A DNA stretch of 64,000 nt from Marinomonas sargassi (GTDB lineage Bacteria; Pseudomonadota; Gammaproteobacteria; Pseudomonadales; Marinomonadaceae): assembly GCF_025716875.1 (NCBI RefSeq), contig NZ_JAOVZB010000001.1, positions 372,001 through 436,000 on the forward strand. Direction: 5' to 3'. Both the position numbers and the translations under genes were made by a program. Positions 46,678-55,392 of the stretch are shown one piece after another; positions within the stretch are counted from its first letter, which is position 1, and every line of letters begins with the position of its first letter. The notes below the pieces were generated by a model. It searched no databases. It saw only the letters and a list, made by a program, of their open reading frames with translations, and was not told the origin of the DNA.

Positions 46678-47611
46678 TTTTATTGCGAACGCCTTTTGTA
46701 ATACGATAGATTTCGTTTATCAAACTAGACAAAGAGTCATATTCCGGCTTAAACTTCCCATTAGGAACTCTATATTTAGAAAAGTAGTTCTTTTTAAAGC
46801 CCGTGGCATTTACACCTGCACTATCTACTATTTCATACAACAAACCAAACTCTTCTTGGCAGCGCTTCAATAAAGAAAACTTATCAACTGGAGATTTAGT
46901 ATAGCAATCTATGGAAATGTTCATTCTCGATGAATTAATTACAGAAAGAATAAGCCTATAAAAATCAGAAGGCGTTATAAAATCTCGAGTAATATTTTCA
47001 GAACTTGTTTTTAAAACAGTGCCATTCTGAATTGAACGAACAATGTCAGTAATTAAAAAACGTGCATTAACATTTTGTGTGTGACTAAAATAATTGAATA
47101 TTCTTATATCTATAATGGAATAATCACTCATAGCCCTATGCTTTGATTCTGCGTACAGCTTTGCAATTGTATACCAGTCACTTGGTTCAATATTATTAAT
47201 ATCGACCTTAGCAACGGTACCTTTATCAACAGCTTTTTCGAAGCCACCGCCATAAACAGCACCACTGCTCATAAATATATATTTACAAGATGAGTGAGAT
47301 TTTAAGTAATCAAGCACAAGGTTATCGTATTGCTCTGTAACTTCAAAAATTTTAGCCCCCATCTCTTTTGCTTGAGCAGGATCACCAATACCAACAAAAT
47401 TAATAAGAACATCAAAACTATTTTCAGTAGAAAATTCGGAGTACACCAAATTGGGATAACTAAGCTTTTTATCTAATCTTTTAAATTGCTCCTCTACTTT
47501 TTCAGGAGAACGTGAAAACATGGTAATATTGTACTCACCACCACTTTCATAGAATGAAACAATCAAATCTTTGGCTATTTGACTAGTTGCCCCTAGTATC
47601 CCTATTCTCAT
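46658..47611 (-). CDS. NAD(P)-dependent sugar reductase/epimerase, YerF-like candidate
   Basis: The extended SDR fold shows as IGILGATSQIAKDLI, IFMSSGAVYGGG and the catalytic WYTIAKLYAESK in 317 residues. The frame stays open 24 codons upstream, but ATG 47611 has AGGA correctly placed and the family start. It is encoded right after the TPP-dependent enzyme, where a YerF-like carbonyl reductase is needed to reduce the branched keto group or C4 ketone. It could instead be an abequose- or paratose-type synthase (C4 reductase) acting without a branch. Context favours the first but does not decide it. Confidence 0.65.
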   Translation of the reverse strand: MRIGILGATSQIAKDLIVSFYESGGEYNITMFSRSPEKVEEQFKRLDKKLSYPNLVYSEFSTENSFDVLINFVGIGDPAQAKEMGAKIFEVTEQYDNLVLDYLKSHSSCKYIFMSSGAVYGGGFEKAVDKGTVAKVDINNIEPSDWYTIAKLYAESKHRAMSDYSIIDIRIFNYFSHTQNVNARFLITDIVRSIQNGTVLKTSSENITRDFITPSDFYRLILSVINSSRMNISIDCYTKSPVDKFSLLKRCQEEFGLLYEIVDSAGVNATGFKKNYFSKYRVPNGKFKPEYDSLSSLINEIYRITKGVRNKNENNVC

Positions 47612-47733
47612 TTCTATCCTACTTAAGACTGTTAATGTCTTTTGAACTTGACAGTAGACTTCACACAGTTGATTGGCTCTCATATTTAATACTGTTATTT
47701 AAGAACCATATAAACCATTAAGCCCCATACATT

Positions 47734-49536
47734 TCAATCCTCAGATAAAGGAGAAATAAGCATTTCGTTTTTAAATTCTTCTCTACTCAAAAAAGGGTAC
47801 ATATCCTCAATTGGCTTAGATACCATAACACCATCAGCCTTTTTCATCGATGAGACGGCTGGAATCACCTCTTGGAATTCAGGGCAAATAACTTCACAAA
47901 TAATAGGTCCACGCGTACTTTTAAGTGTCAACAAAGCATTTTCAAGATTTTCAATCGAATCTGCTTTTAGATATGAAATCCCATAAGCATCAGATATCTT
48001 TCTAAAGTCAGGACAGCTTAAACCTGACTCAGAATTAGTACCTGCCAAACGGCCTTCAAAAAATTTTGTCTGAGTAGTCTTTATAGATAAATAACCGTTA
48101 TTATTCCAAATCAAAATTTTAATAGGTAACTGATTATGAATAATTGTTTGTAGTTCTTGAATATTCATCTGGAATGACCCATCTCCAGTTATAGCATAGG
48201 TATCTACTCTATTTGCTGAAATACAGGCTCCTATTGCGGCTGGTAGCGTATAGCCCATATCAGCTTGAGCGCCAGATGTAATATACCGTTGAGTCCCAGA
48301 GATACTCAAAGCTTGAGAGGTGACGTAGTATGCAGAGCCAGCATCAGAGACAACAATACTATTGTCCCCCATCAATTTTCCTAACTGATGTATACACTCG
48401 TACATGTTAATATTTTTTTCATGGATATAAGGGCCTTGATAGACAGGCCACTGATTTTTCCACTTTAAGCACTGCTCAGACCAATCTGACGGTGCACTAT
48501 AATCAAAAGAATGAGATTTAAAATAGTCTCTTAAATCAGCTTCTATCATCAGATCAATATTAACTGTATTTTTTTTATGCTCTTCACTATCTATATCTAC
48601 AACAACAACTTTAGCTTCTCTAGCAAAAAGGTCATATTCAAACCCTGTTAAAGCTACGCTAAGTCGAGAGCCAAGAACAATAACAAAATCCGAATTTTGT
48701 ACTGAAAAGTTACCAGCTCTATCACCTTTGGCTCCTAAACGGCCAATGGCCAAGGGGTGTGAGCTGGGAAGTAAATCTATACTCAGGTAGGAGAAAACCA
48801 CTGGAATTTGATATTTCTCAACATAATTAACAAAGTTTTTTTCAGTATTACTCAGCCTAATACCATTGCCTGCAATAATAATAGGTCTTTTTGCAAGCGA
48901 TAATAGTTTTTCTAGGCATGATATATCTTGTGTTTTGGGAGTAGATGGAAATTTTATTGATTCATGCTCTGGAATAAAATGCTTCAATTCTGCTGGGTTA
49001 ATCCAAGCCCCTTGCACATCCAGTGGAATATCAATCCAAACAGGCCCTGGGCGGCCATTAGCTCCTAAATAAACAGCTTTTTCGAGTTCATAAGCAATAT
49101 CGGCTGGGTTATTAATCATAATTGCGTATTTTGTAATAGGTCTTACAATTTCAACTATGTTTGCTTCTTGTACACCAAACTGCCTTAAACGGACATCTGT
49201 ATTATATGTAGTCTCTTTTCTTTTCACTTGGCCAGAAATACATAAAAGAGGTGTACTATCTTGCCAAGCATCCAATACACCAGTAATGGAGTTTGTGCTT
49301 CCACAACCTGTTGTAAAGCAAGCGACTCCGTACCCTACTGAGTGCTTAGCATAACCAACAGCAGCCATAGCAGAAGCTTGCTCATGATGATTATAAATAC
49401 AGGTTAACTTATCATGATTTCCGAAAGCATCATTCAGAAACATTGCGCCGCCGCCAGTAACAGTAAAAACCGTTGACACACCAAGTACATCGGCAACAAA
49501 ATCGGCAACAAAATCAGCAACTCGAATTTTATTCAT
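47734..49536 (-). CDS. TPP-dependent carboligase, YerE-like (branched-sugar synthesis)
   Basis: The acetolactate-synthase-like fold of 600 residues has the TPP-activating glutamate (HHEQASA, Glu52) and the TPP/Mg motif GDG (451-453) ending in NNN (478-480). Such enzymes in 3,6-dideoxyhexose loci, typified by YerE, decarboxylate pyruvate and add the two-carbon unit to C4 of CDP-3,6-dideoxy-4-keto-hexose. Here it lies after rfbF, rfbG, rfbH and their reductase, the exact context. A 12-bp tandem duplication repeats ADFV near residues 7-14. The ATG overlaps the aminotransferase gene by four bases. A plain acetolactate synthase is less likely: no ilvN partner and no ilv genes. Confidence 0.75.
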   Translation of the reverse strand: MNKIRVADFVADFVADVLGVSTVFTVTGGGAMFLNDAFGNHDKLTCIYNHHEQASAMAAVGYAKHSVGYGVACFTTGCGSTNSITGVLDAWQDSTPLLCISGQVKRKETTYNTDVRLRQFGVQEANIVEIVRPITKYAIMINNPADIAYELEKAVYLGANGRPGPVWIDIPLDVQGAWINPAELKHFIPEHESIKFPSTPKTQDISCLEKLLSLAKRPIIIAGNGIRLSNTEKNFVNYVEKYQIPVVFSYLSIDLLPSSHPLAIGRLGAKGDRAGNFSVQNSDFVIVLGSRLSVALTGFEYDLFAREAKVVVVDIDSEEHKKNTVNIDLMIEADLRDYFKSHSFDYSAPSDWSEQCLKWKNQWPVYQGPYIHEKNINMYECIHQLGKLMGDNSIVVSDAGSAYYVTSQALSISGTQRYITSGAQADMGYTLPAAIGACISANRVDTYAITGDGSFQMNIQELQTIIHNQLPIKILIWNNNGYLSIKTTQTKFFEGRLAGTNSESGLSCPDFRKISDAYGISYLKADSIENLENALLTLKSTRGPIICEVICPEFQEVIPAVSSMKKADGVMVSKPIEDMYPFLSREEFKNEMLISPLSED

Positions 49537-50708
49537 CGTTTGTCCCTCAGCGCCGAATCTAAAGCGCTTATTGCTTTTTTAATATTGTCTAAACTATTAA
49601 CATAACATATTCGAACATACCCCTCGCCACACTGGCCGAAGTTATTCCCAGGCAACAGAGCAACACCAGCTTTCTCCAGAGAAAAATCTGCAAATTCATC
49701 ACTCGTCATTCCAGTACCTTGAATATTCGGAAAAGCATATATAGCACCAGTAGGCATTACACAACTAACACCTGGTAAGGAATTGAGCCCATCAACCAGC
49801 ACTTTACGACGCTTATCATACTCAACTTTCATCATTTTAACTTGAGTTTGATCCCCCTTAATAGCTTCAATACCAGCCCTTTGAATAAATGGCGGTACAC
49901 ATGAAACTATTGTCGACACTAACAACCCCATTTTTTCTATCAATAGCTTTGGCCCAATAGCAACCCCTAATCGCCACCCAGTCATTGCAAAAGCCTTACT
50001 AAAACCATTGATAATAATTGTTCTTTCTTTACATTTATCTAAATAAGAGGGGCTTAGAAATTTTGAATTTTCATTAAAAATTAGCCTCCCATATATTTCA
50101 TCACTTAATAAATATATTCCATATTCTTGAGCTATTTCAGATACTGCTTTTATATCTAATTCGCTCATTACTGCTCCTGTAGGATTACTAGGAGAATTAA
50201 TGATAATCATCTTAGTCTTATCTGTAATTTTTTCTCTTAAGTCATCTGGGTTTAAACGAAAGTCATTCTCTTCTTTTAAAGGAACAGTTACTGGCACCGC
50301 TCCACAAGCTTTAATAGCTGAAAAATATGTGGGAAAACCAGGATCAGGTACAATAACCTCTTCTCCTGGATTCACAACACATTTAATAGCTAAATATATA
50401 ATTGAATTCGCTCCAGGCGTAACCAGGATTTGATCAAGAGCTGGAGCAAAGCCTCTTGATAAAGCAGTAGTTTCTTGAACAGCTAATCTAAAATCATATA
50501 AGCCCATAGAACTAGTGTAATGAGTCTCGCCTGTTTTGATCGCCTCACAGGCGGCTTGTATAATATTCTTTGGAGTATCAAAGTCGGGCTCACCAAGCTC
50601 AAAATGCAATATTGATCGACCTTCTCGCTCCAACCTTTGTGCCTTATCAAGGATCGCAAACATAGGCTGTCCTTCGACTTGAAAAGCAATTTCAGAAAGA
50701 TCTCTCAT
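49533..50708 (-). CDS. Class I (AspC-type) PLP aminotransferase
   Basis: The sequence has the substrate-binding NSPSNPTG (171-178), SDEIYG (202-207) and the PLP lysine in GFSKAFAMTGWR (Lys238), within a 391-residue protein whose LHFELGEPDFDTPK start is typical of aspartate/aromatic aminotransferases. It is unlike the DegT-type sugar aminotransferases. It precedes the TPP enzyme gene and overlaps it by four bases, so they are coupled. Its substrate is open: it may supply a 2-oxo acid donor, or act on a sugar precursor. Confidence 0.85.
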   Translation of the reverse strand: MRDLSEIAFQVEGQPMFAILDKAQRLEREGRSILHFELGEPDFDTPKNIIQAACEAIKTGETHYTSSMGLYDFRLAVQETTALSRGFAPALDQILVTPGANSIIYLAIKCVVNPGEEVIVPDPGFPTYFSAIKACGAVPVTVPLKEENDFRLNPDDLREKITDKTKMIIINSPSNPTGAVMSELDIKAVSEIAQEYGIYLLSDEIYGRLIFNENSKFLSPSYLDKCKERTIIINGFSKAFAMTGWRLGVAIGPKLLIEKMGLLVSTIVSCVPPFIQRAGIEAIKGDQTQVKMMKVEYDKRRKVLVDGLNSLPGVSCVMPTGAIYAFPNIQGTGMTSDEFADFSLEKAGVALLPGNNFGQCGEGYVRICYVNSLDNIKKAISALDSALRDKR

Positions 50709-50735
50709 CTTTAATCCCTTATAGAACGTTATTTA

Positions 50736-52052
50736 CTAAAAATTCACACCAAAAAATTCTTCTATTTTTTCAGCAATATAATCCAATTGTTGCTCACCTA
50801 AACCAGGATAAATCCCCAGCCATATAGTTTGATTCATGGTAATTTCCGTATTAGTAAGGTCGCCTACGGTTCTATATTCCACATCTTCAAAATATGGTTG
50901 GCGAATCAGGTTTCCAGCAAACAGTAAGCGTGTGCCGATTTTACATTGGTCAAGATATTTAGTTAAATCAACCCTACTGACACCTGCAGCTTCTTTTACT
51001 GTGACAGGAAACCCAAACCAAGAAGGGGTCGAGTTTTCAGTAGGCTCAGTCAACTCAATAAACTCTGTAACCGTTGATAACCTGCTTTTTAAATAATCGA
51101 AATTGGAATTACGTTTTTCGATAAATTCTGGTAAACGCTTTAATTGCGCTAGACCACATGCCGCCTGCATATCAGAGATTTTTAAGTTATACCCAAGATG
51201 AGAATAGGTATATTTATGATCATAACCTTGTGGCAATGAACCTAATTGCATATTAAAACGCGTTCCACAGGTATTATCGCAACCAGGTTTACAATAACAA
51301 TCTCGCCCCCAATCACGGAATGACTCGGCAATTGAGATCAACTGGCTATTATTGGTAAAAACAGCCCCACCTTCTCCCATAGTCATATGGTGAGCTGGAT
51401 AGAAGCTTAATGTTGCAATATCCCCCCAAGTCCCAACCATCTTTCCGTCAAATTTCGCACCAAGAGCATCACAGCAGTCTTCAACTAGCCATAAATTGTA
51501 TTTATCACAAAGCGCCTTCACTTTTATTAGGTTAAATGGGTTACCTAAGGTATGCGCAAGCATAATTGCTTTTGTTTTAGGGGTGATTGCAGCTTCAATC
51601 AAATCAGCATCCACATTGTGTGTTTGCAAGTCAACATCAACAAATACTGGTATGGCTCCAAACTGCACAATCGGGTTCACTGTTGTTGGAAAGCCTGCTG
51701 CAACACCAATCACCTCATCACCTTTTTTAATGGCGCGATCGCCCAATTTAGGAGAAGTTAATGCGCTAAAGGCAACTAAGTTTGCAGATGATCCTGAGTT
51801 AACTGTAATAAGATGCTTAACTCCAATAAATTCAGCTAACTCTTTTTCAAATTGATCATTAAACCTACCTGTTGTTAACCAACCGTCAAGGGAAGCATCC
51901 ACCATATATTGTAATTCGGTCGCACCAATTACTTTACCTGATGGAGGAACTACGCTCTCACCTGGTATAAACATTTTTTCTTGGTATTGTAATTTTGCAT
52001 ACTGCTCAACCAGTGCTGCAATTTCAGTTCGTAACGTTTCAGTGGTTTGCAT
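50736..52052 (-). CDS. rfbH: CDP-4-keto-6-deoxy-D-glucose 3-dehydrase (E1)
   Basis: This PMP-dependent, [2Fe-2S] enzyme removes the C3 hydroxyl of CDP-4-keto-6-deoxyglucose. The PLP lysine of aminotransferases is replaced by His in YPAHHMTMGEGG (His221-His222), and the cluster cysteines are seen in DCYCKPGCDNTCG (252, 254, 258, 262). Its 438 residues are normal for RfbH/DdhC. It works with the reductase encoded at 53903. It overlaps rfbG by 14 bases. Confidence 0.95.
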   Translation of the reverse strand: MQTTETLRTEIAALVEQYAKLQYQEKMFIPGESVVPPSGKVIGATELQYMVDASLDGWLTTGRFNDQFEKELAEFIGVKHLITVNSGSSANLVAFSALTSPKLGDRAIKKGDEVIGVAAGFPTTVNPIVQFGAIPVFVDVDLQTHNVDADLIEAAITPKTKAIMLAHTLGNPFNLIKVKALCDKYNLWLVEDCCDALGAKFDGKMVGTWGDIATLSFYPAHHMTMGEGGAVFTNNSQLISIAESFRDWGRDCYCKPGCDNTCGTRFNMQLGSLPQGYDHKYTYSHLGYNLKISDMQAACGLAQLKRLPEFIEKRNSNFDYLKSRLSTVTEFIELTEPTENSTPSWFGFPVTVKEAAGVSRVDLTKYLDQCKIGTRLLFAGNLIRQPYFEDVEYRTVGDLTNTEITMNQTIWLGIYPGLGEQQLDYIAEKIEEFFGVNF

Positions 52053-53109
52053 TGTGCATATCTCTCATATAATCGTTTATTTCGTTCAGACAAGCTTGCT
52101 GCATATCATCGTTATTTAACCAAGCTTTATGCCAATTGATAATTTTGCTTAGGGTATGTTCCAAATGCCATGTCGGCTGCCAATGCAATCTAGATTTGGC
52201 TTTAGATATGTCTAGCTTGAGATAGCCAGCCTCATGAGGATGGGCATTGCTATCCAACTGCCATGAAGCACGAGGCCACTTTGAAACCATCTGATTGAGA
52301 ATCCAGTCCACAGGCTTAGCGTCGTTTTCCACTGGGCCAAAATTCCACCCCTCAGCGTAAGCCTCTGGCTGCTTGTAAAGATGCTCCGCCAATACTAAGT
52401 AACCGGCTAACGGTTCTAATACGTGCTGCCAAGGTCGAATCGCTGCGGGGTTACGTACAATAACAGGAGCATTTTTTTCAAACGCTCTTAGTATATCTGG
52501 AATCAGACGATCTTCGGCCCAATCTCCACCACCAATTACATTACCCGCACGAGCCGATGCTAACCCTATCCCTTTCTCTTGCATAAAAGAGCGACGATAA
52601 GCTGATGTAACAAGCTCTGCACACCCCTTGGAACTGCTGTATGGGTCATAACCACCCATAGCTTCATCTTCACGATACCCCCAATACCATTCTTTATTCT
52701 CGTAACACTTATCGGTTGTAACACTAATAATGGCTTTTACATTGCTACAGGAGCTTGCTGCTTCCAGTACCTTAGCGGTACCCATAACGTTTACATCATA
52801 AGTTTCCAAGGGTTCATGGTAAGATAGTCGTACTAAAGGCTGAGCTGCCATGTGAATAACAATGTCAGGGTTAAAATCCATCATGCTGGCAGAAATTTGC
52901 TTGAGATCTCGAATATCACCTATTTCTGAATCAATTTTATCGGCCACATTCGCCACATCGAACAAACTAGGCTGTGTTGGAGGCGCTAATGCGTAGCCTT
53001 TTACAACCGCTCCCATATTGGTGAGCCAAAGCGTCAGCCAACTACCTTTGAACCCAGTATGACCAGTAAGGTAAACTCGCTTGCCTTGCCAAAATGATAC
53101 ATTCACCAT
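52039..53109 (-). CDS. rfbG: CDP-glucose 4,6-dehydratase
   Basis: The start FWQGKRVYLTGHTGFKGSWLTLWL is a strong match to RfbG, followed by the SVTTDKCYEN and YSSSKGCAEL catalytic motifs in 356 residues. It makes CDP-4-keto-6-deoxyglucose from CDP-glucose. The frame is open further upstream to a TTG at 53130, but the ATG at 53109 matches the family start and lies three bases from the rfbF stop. Confidence 0.95.
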   Translation of the reverse strand: MVNVSFWQGKRVYLTGHTGFKGSWLTLWLTNMGAVVKGYALAPPTQPSLFDVANVADKIDSEIGDIRDLKQISASMMDFNPDIVIHMAAQPLVRLSYHEPLETYDVNVMGTAKVLEAASSCSNVKAIISVTTDKCYENKEWYWGYREDEAMGGYDPYSSSKGCAELVTSAYRRSFMQEKGIGLASARAGNVIGGGDWAEDRLIPDILRAFEKNAPVIVRNPAAIRPWQHVLEPLAGYLVLAEHLYKQPEAYAEGWNFGPVENDAKPVDWILNQMVSKWPRASWQLDSNAHPHEAGYLKLDISKAKSRLHWQPTWHLEHTLSKIINWHKAWLNNDDMQQACLNEINDYMRDMHNANH

Positions 53110-53111
53110 AC

Positions 53112-53885
53112 TTATTCCCAATTTTTCCAAGGCGCCTTACCAGATTGCCATAGTTCTTCTAGATAATGCTTATCTCTCAAGGTATCCATAGGTTGCCAAA
53201 AACCTGTGTGCTCATACGCCATCAGATCACCTTGTTCTGCCAAAGTCATGAGTGGCTCTTGCTCCCAAGTAGAATCATCACCGTCAATCAATTCCAATAC
53301 TCTAGGAGAGAGCACAAAAAAGCCGCCATTAATCATGGCACCATCACCCTGAGGTTTTTCTTTGAAACTGCGCACAAGGCCATTCTTCATATCCAACGCG
53401 CCAAAACGCCCTGGCGGATAAGTTGCTGTTAAAGTAGCTTGTTTTCCATGTTCTTTGTGGAAACGGATAGTCTCAGCAATATCAACATCCGACACGCCAT
53501 CGCCATAGGTAAAGCAAAATGCCTCTTCATCTTTAATATACTCAGCTACCCGATGTAGACGACCACCAGTCATAGAACTGTCGCCAGTATCTACTAACGT
53601 CACCGTCCAAGGCTCTGCACGCTTCTCATGCACTTTCATATAGTTATCTTTCATGGAAAACGTGACATCAGACTGATGCAAAAAGTAATTTGCAAAATAC
53701 TCTTTTATTACGTAGCCCTTATATCCGCAACATATGATGAAATCATTAATTCCATGAGATGAATACATTTTCATAATATGCCAAAGAATGGGCTTCCCCC
53801 CAACTTCAACCATTGGTTTTGGGCGCGTACTGGTTTCTTCACTAAGTCGTGTGCCTAAGCCACCCGCTAAAATTACCGCTTTCAT
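53112..53885 (-). CDS. rfbF: Glucose-1-phosphate cytidylyltransferase
   Basis: RfbF makes CDP-glucose, the entry step to CDP-3,6-dideoxyhexoses. It has [40 protein letters not shown] and the tail [17 protein letters not shown] in a normal 257 residues. It is followed within a few bases by rfbG. Confidence 0.97.
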   Translation of the reverse strand: MKAVILAGGLGTRLSEETSTRPKPMVEVGGKPILWHIMKMYSSHGINDFIICCGYKGYVIKEYFANYFLHQSDVTFSMKDNYMKVHEKRAEPWTVTLVDTGDSSMTGGRLHRVAEYIKDEEAFCFTYGDGVSDVDIAETIRFHKEHGKQATLTATYPPGRFGALDMKNGLVRSFKEKPQGDGAMINGGFFVLSPRVLELIDGDDSTWEQEPLMTLAEQGDLMAYEHTGFWQPMDTLRDKHYLEELWQSGKAPWKNWE

Positions 53886-53902
53886 TTAAAATATCCTATT
53901 TT

Positions 53903-54880
53903 TTAAAAACTTTGTACAAAGGCATCAGAGTGAAAATTTCCTTCCAGCAAACCAGATTCCAGAAAGCGCTTCTTGGCGGACTGAATCATGGCATTTGAAC
54001 CACAAGCGTAAACAACAAGTCCATCGATATTTTTTCGGTCAGCTAAAGCAACATCTTGAACATACCCTACATCACCAGACCAACCATCTACTGGTCGAGA
54101 TAAAACATTATGAACAGTAATATGGAGCTTATTAAAACTTGCATCCCACACAAACTCTTCGGGATATCGATTCCCCCAGTACACCTCTATTGTTTGTGAC
54201 TGCTGATAATCTGGGTCGTATTCTAACTTACTTAATATAGATTTTACTGGTGCAATGCCCGTCCCAGTGGCTAGAAAAACCAGTGGTTTGGCTGTATCCC
54301 TCAAGAAAAAGGTCCCTTTGGGGCCTTCTATTCTCAGTAAATCATTTGTCTTTACTTGGTTAAACCAGTAATCACTCATCTGACCATTTTCAAAGAACTT
54401 AATCAGCAAAGTAAGCTCTTTATCTGAAGACACACTTGCAATGGAGTAGCTACGACGAACAGCCCCCCAAATAACATCTATATATTGTCCTTCAATAAAT
54501 TGAAAATTGGCTGTAGGGGGTAAACGGAGTTTAATCTCGACAATATTGTCACTAAGATAAGTAATGCGGTTTACCCGTGCCGGTAAAGTTTTCACTTCAA
54601 TACCATGCAGAGCACTTAAATCAGCGGCATCTATTTCTATGTCTGTCACAGGAGCACAACAGCAGGTCAATATCTTTCGCTCTTTTCTATCTTGATCTGT
54701 TAATGCCAACTGTCCTTGCTTTTCAATAATCTCGCCTTTCAGTAAAGTGGTTTTACAGACACCACATTGACCATTTTTGCAACTGTATTCAAACACTAAA
54801 CCAGAAGCCAACGCAGCATCCAATACCGTTTTTTCCCTTTGCCCATCGAACTTCTTGTTTTCGGTTGTATAAATTATCAT
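53903..54880 (-). CDS. rfbI: CDP-6-deoxy-3,4-glucoseen reductase (E3)
   Basis: A plant-type [2Fe-2S] ferredoxin domain (ACKNGQCGVCKTT-like motif near residues 34-46, with a later CC(C) pair) is joined to an FAD/NAD domain (RRSYSIASVSSDKEL, then ATGTGIAPVKSIL) in 325 residues. It passes electrons from NADH to RfbH to finish C3 deoxygenation. It overlaps the GDP-mannose hydrolase gene by four bases, so translation is coupled. The pair with RfbH shows that the pathway is complete. Confidence 0.92.
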   Translation of the reverse strand: MIIYTTENKKFDGQREKTVLDAALASGLVFEYSCKNGQCGVCKTTLLKGEIIEKQGQLALTDQDRKERKILTCCCAPVTDIEIDAADLSALHGIEVKTLPARVNRITYLSDNIVEIKLRLPPTANFQFIEGQYIDVIWGAVRRSYSIASVSSDKELTLLIKFFENGQMSDYWFNQVKTNDLLRIEGPKGTFFLRDTAKPLVFLATGTGIAPVKSILSKLEYDPDYQQSQTIEVYWGNRYPEEFVWDASFNKLHITVHNVLSRPVDGWSGDVGYVQDVALADRKNIDGLVVYACGSNAMIQSAKKRFLESGLLEGNFHSDAFVQSF

Positions 54881-55392
54881 TTTATGTTTACCAAGCGATT
54901 AAGACCTAAACGTTCAGCATTTATAAGCCAATCATTCAGGTAATTAAGAAACACTTTACTGTATCGATGTATCGAATCGTCATAAGCTAAATTTTCTATC
55001 TGAACCCACCGATAATGCCGATGCTGCTCAGATGGTAAACTCAACATTTCAGTTTCAGACAGTTCAATTAGATAAGGCGCATTAATGTAATGCGTCGAAA
55101 TATCTTCACCAAATGCACTATCATCATAAAAGTGGTCATATAGCCCTAACGGCTTGACGTCTTGATAATTGAAAGCATGACCCAACTCATCTAAGCAGAT
55201 ACGTTCAAATGCCTTCTTAAGAGCTTCATTCTTATAAACTCTTCCGCCCGGCACAAACCAATACCCCTGTGCTGGACGGTTAATACGTTCACCTACTAAT
55301 ATTCGGTTTTGAGCGTCTAACACAACTAAATCTATTGAGAACAATACACCATATTGAACAAGATGCCTGAAATCGTCTCTTTCCAAATACAT
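54877..55392 (-). CDS. gmm: GDP-mannose mannosyl hydrolase (Nudix)
   Basis: This is a 171-residue Nudix-fold enzyme with the WcaH/Gmm pattern SIDLVVLDAQNRILVGERINRPAQGYWFVPGGRVYKNEALKKAFERICLDELG. The usual Nudix box is altered, as in the whole Gmm group, where glutamate replacements give sugar-transferring hydrolysis. Gmm splits GDP-mannose (and GDP-glucose) and is thought to balance GDP-mannose in fucose/colitose-type clusters. It overlaps colD by one base and rfbI by four. Confidence 0.92.
   Translation of the reverse strand: MYLERDDFRHLVQYGVLFSIDLVVLDAQNRILVGERINRPAQGYWFVPGGRVYKNEALKKAFERICLDELGHAFNYQDVKPLGLYDHFYDDSAFGEDISTHYINAPYLIELSETEMLSLPSEQHRHYRWVQIENLAYDDSIHRYSKVFLNYLNDWLINAERLGLNRLVNIK

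Noticed and set aside
47734..49536. Reading the TPP enzyme as a housekeeping acetolactate synthase (ilvB)
   Set aside because: There is no regulatory subunit or ilv neighbour, and it lies within the CDP-dideoxyhexose genes.
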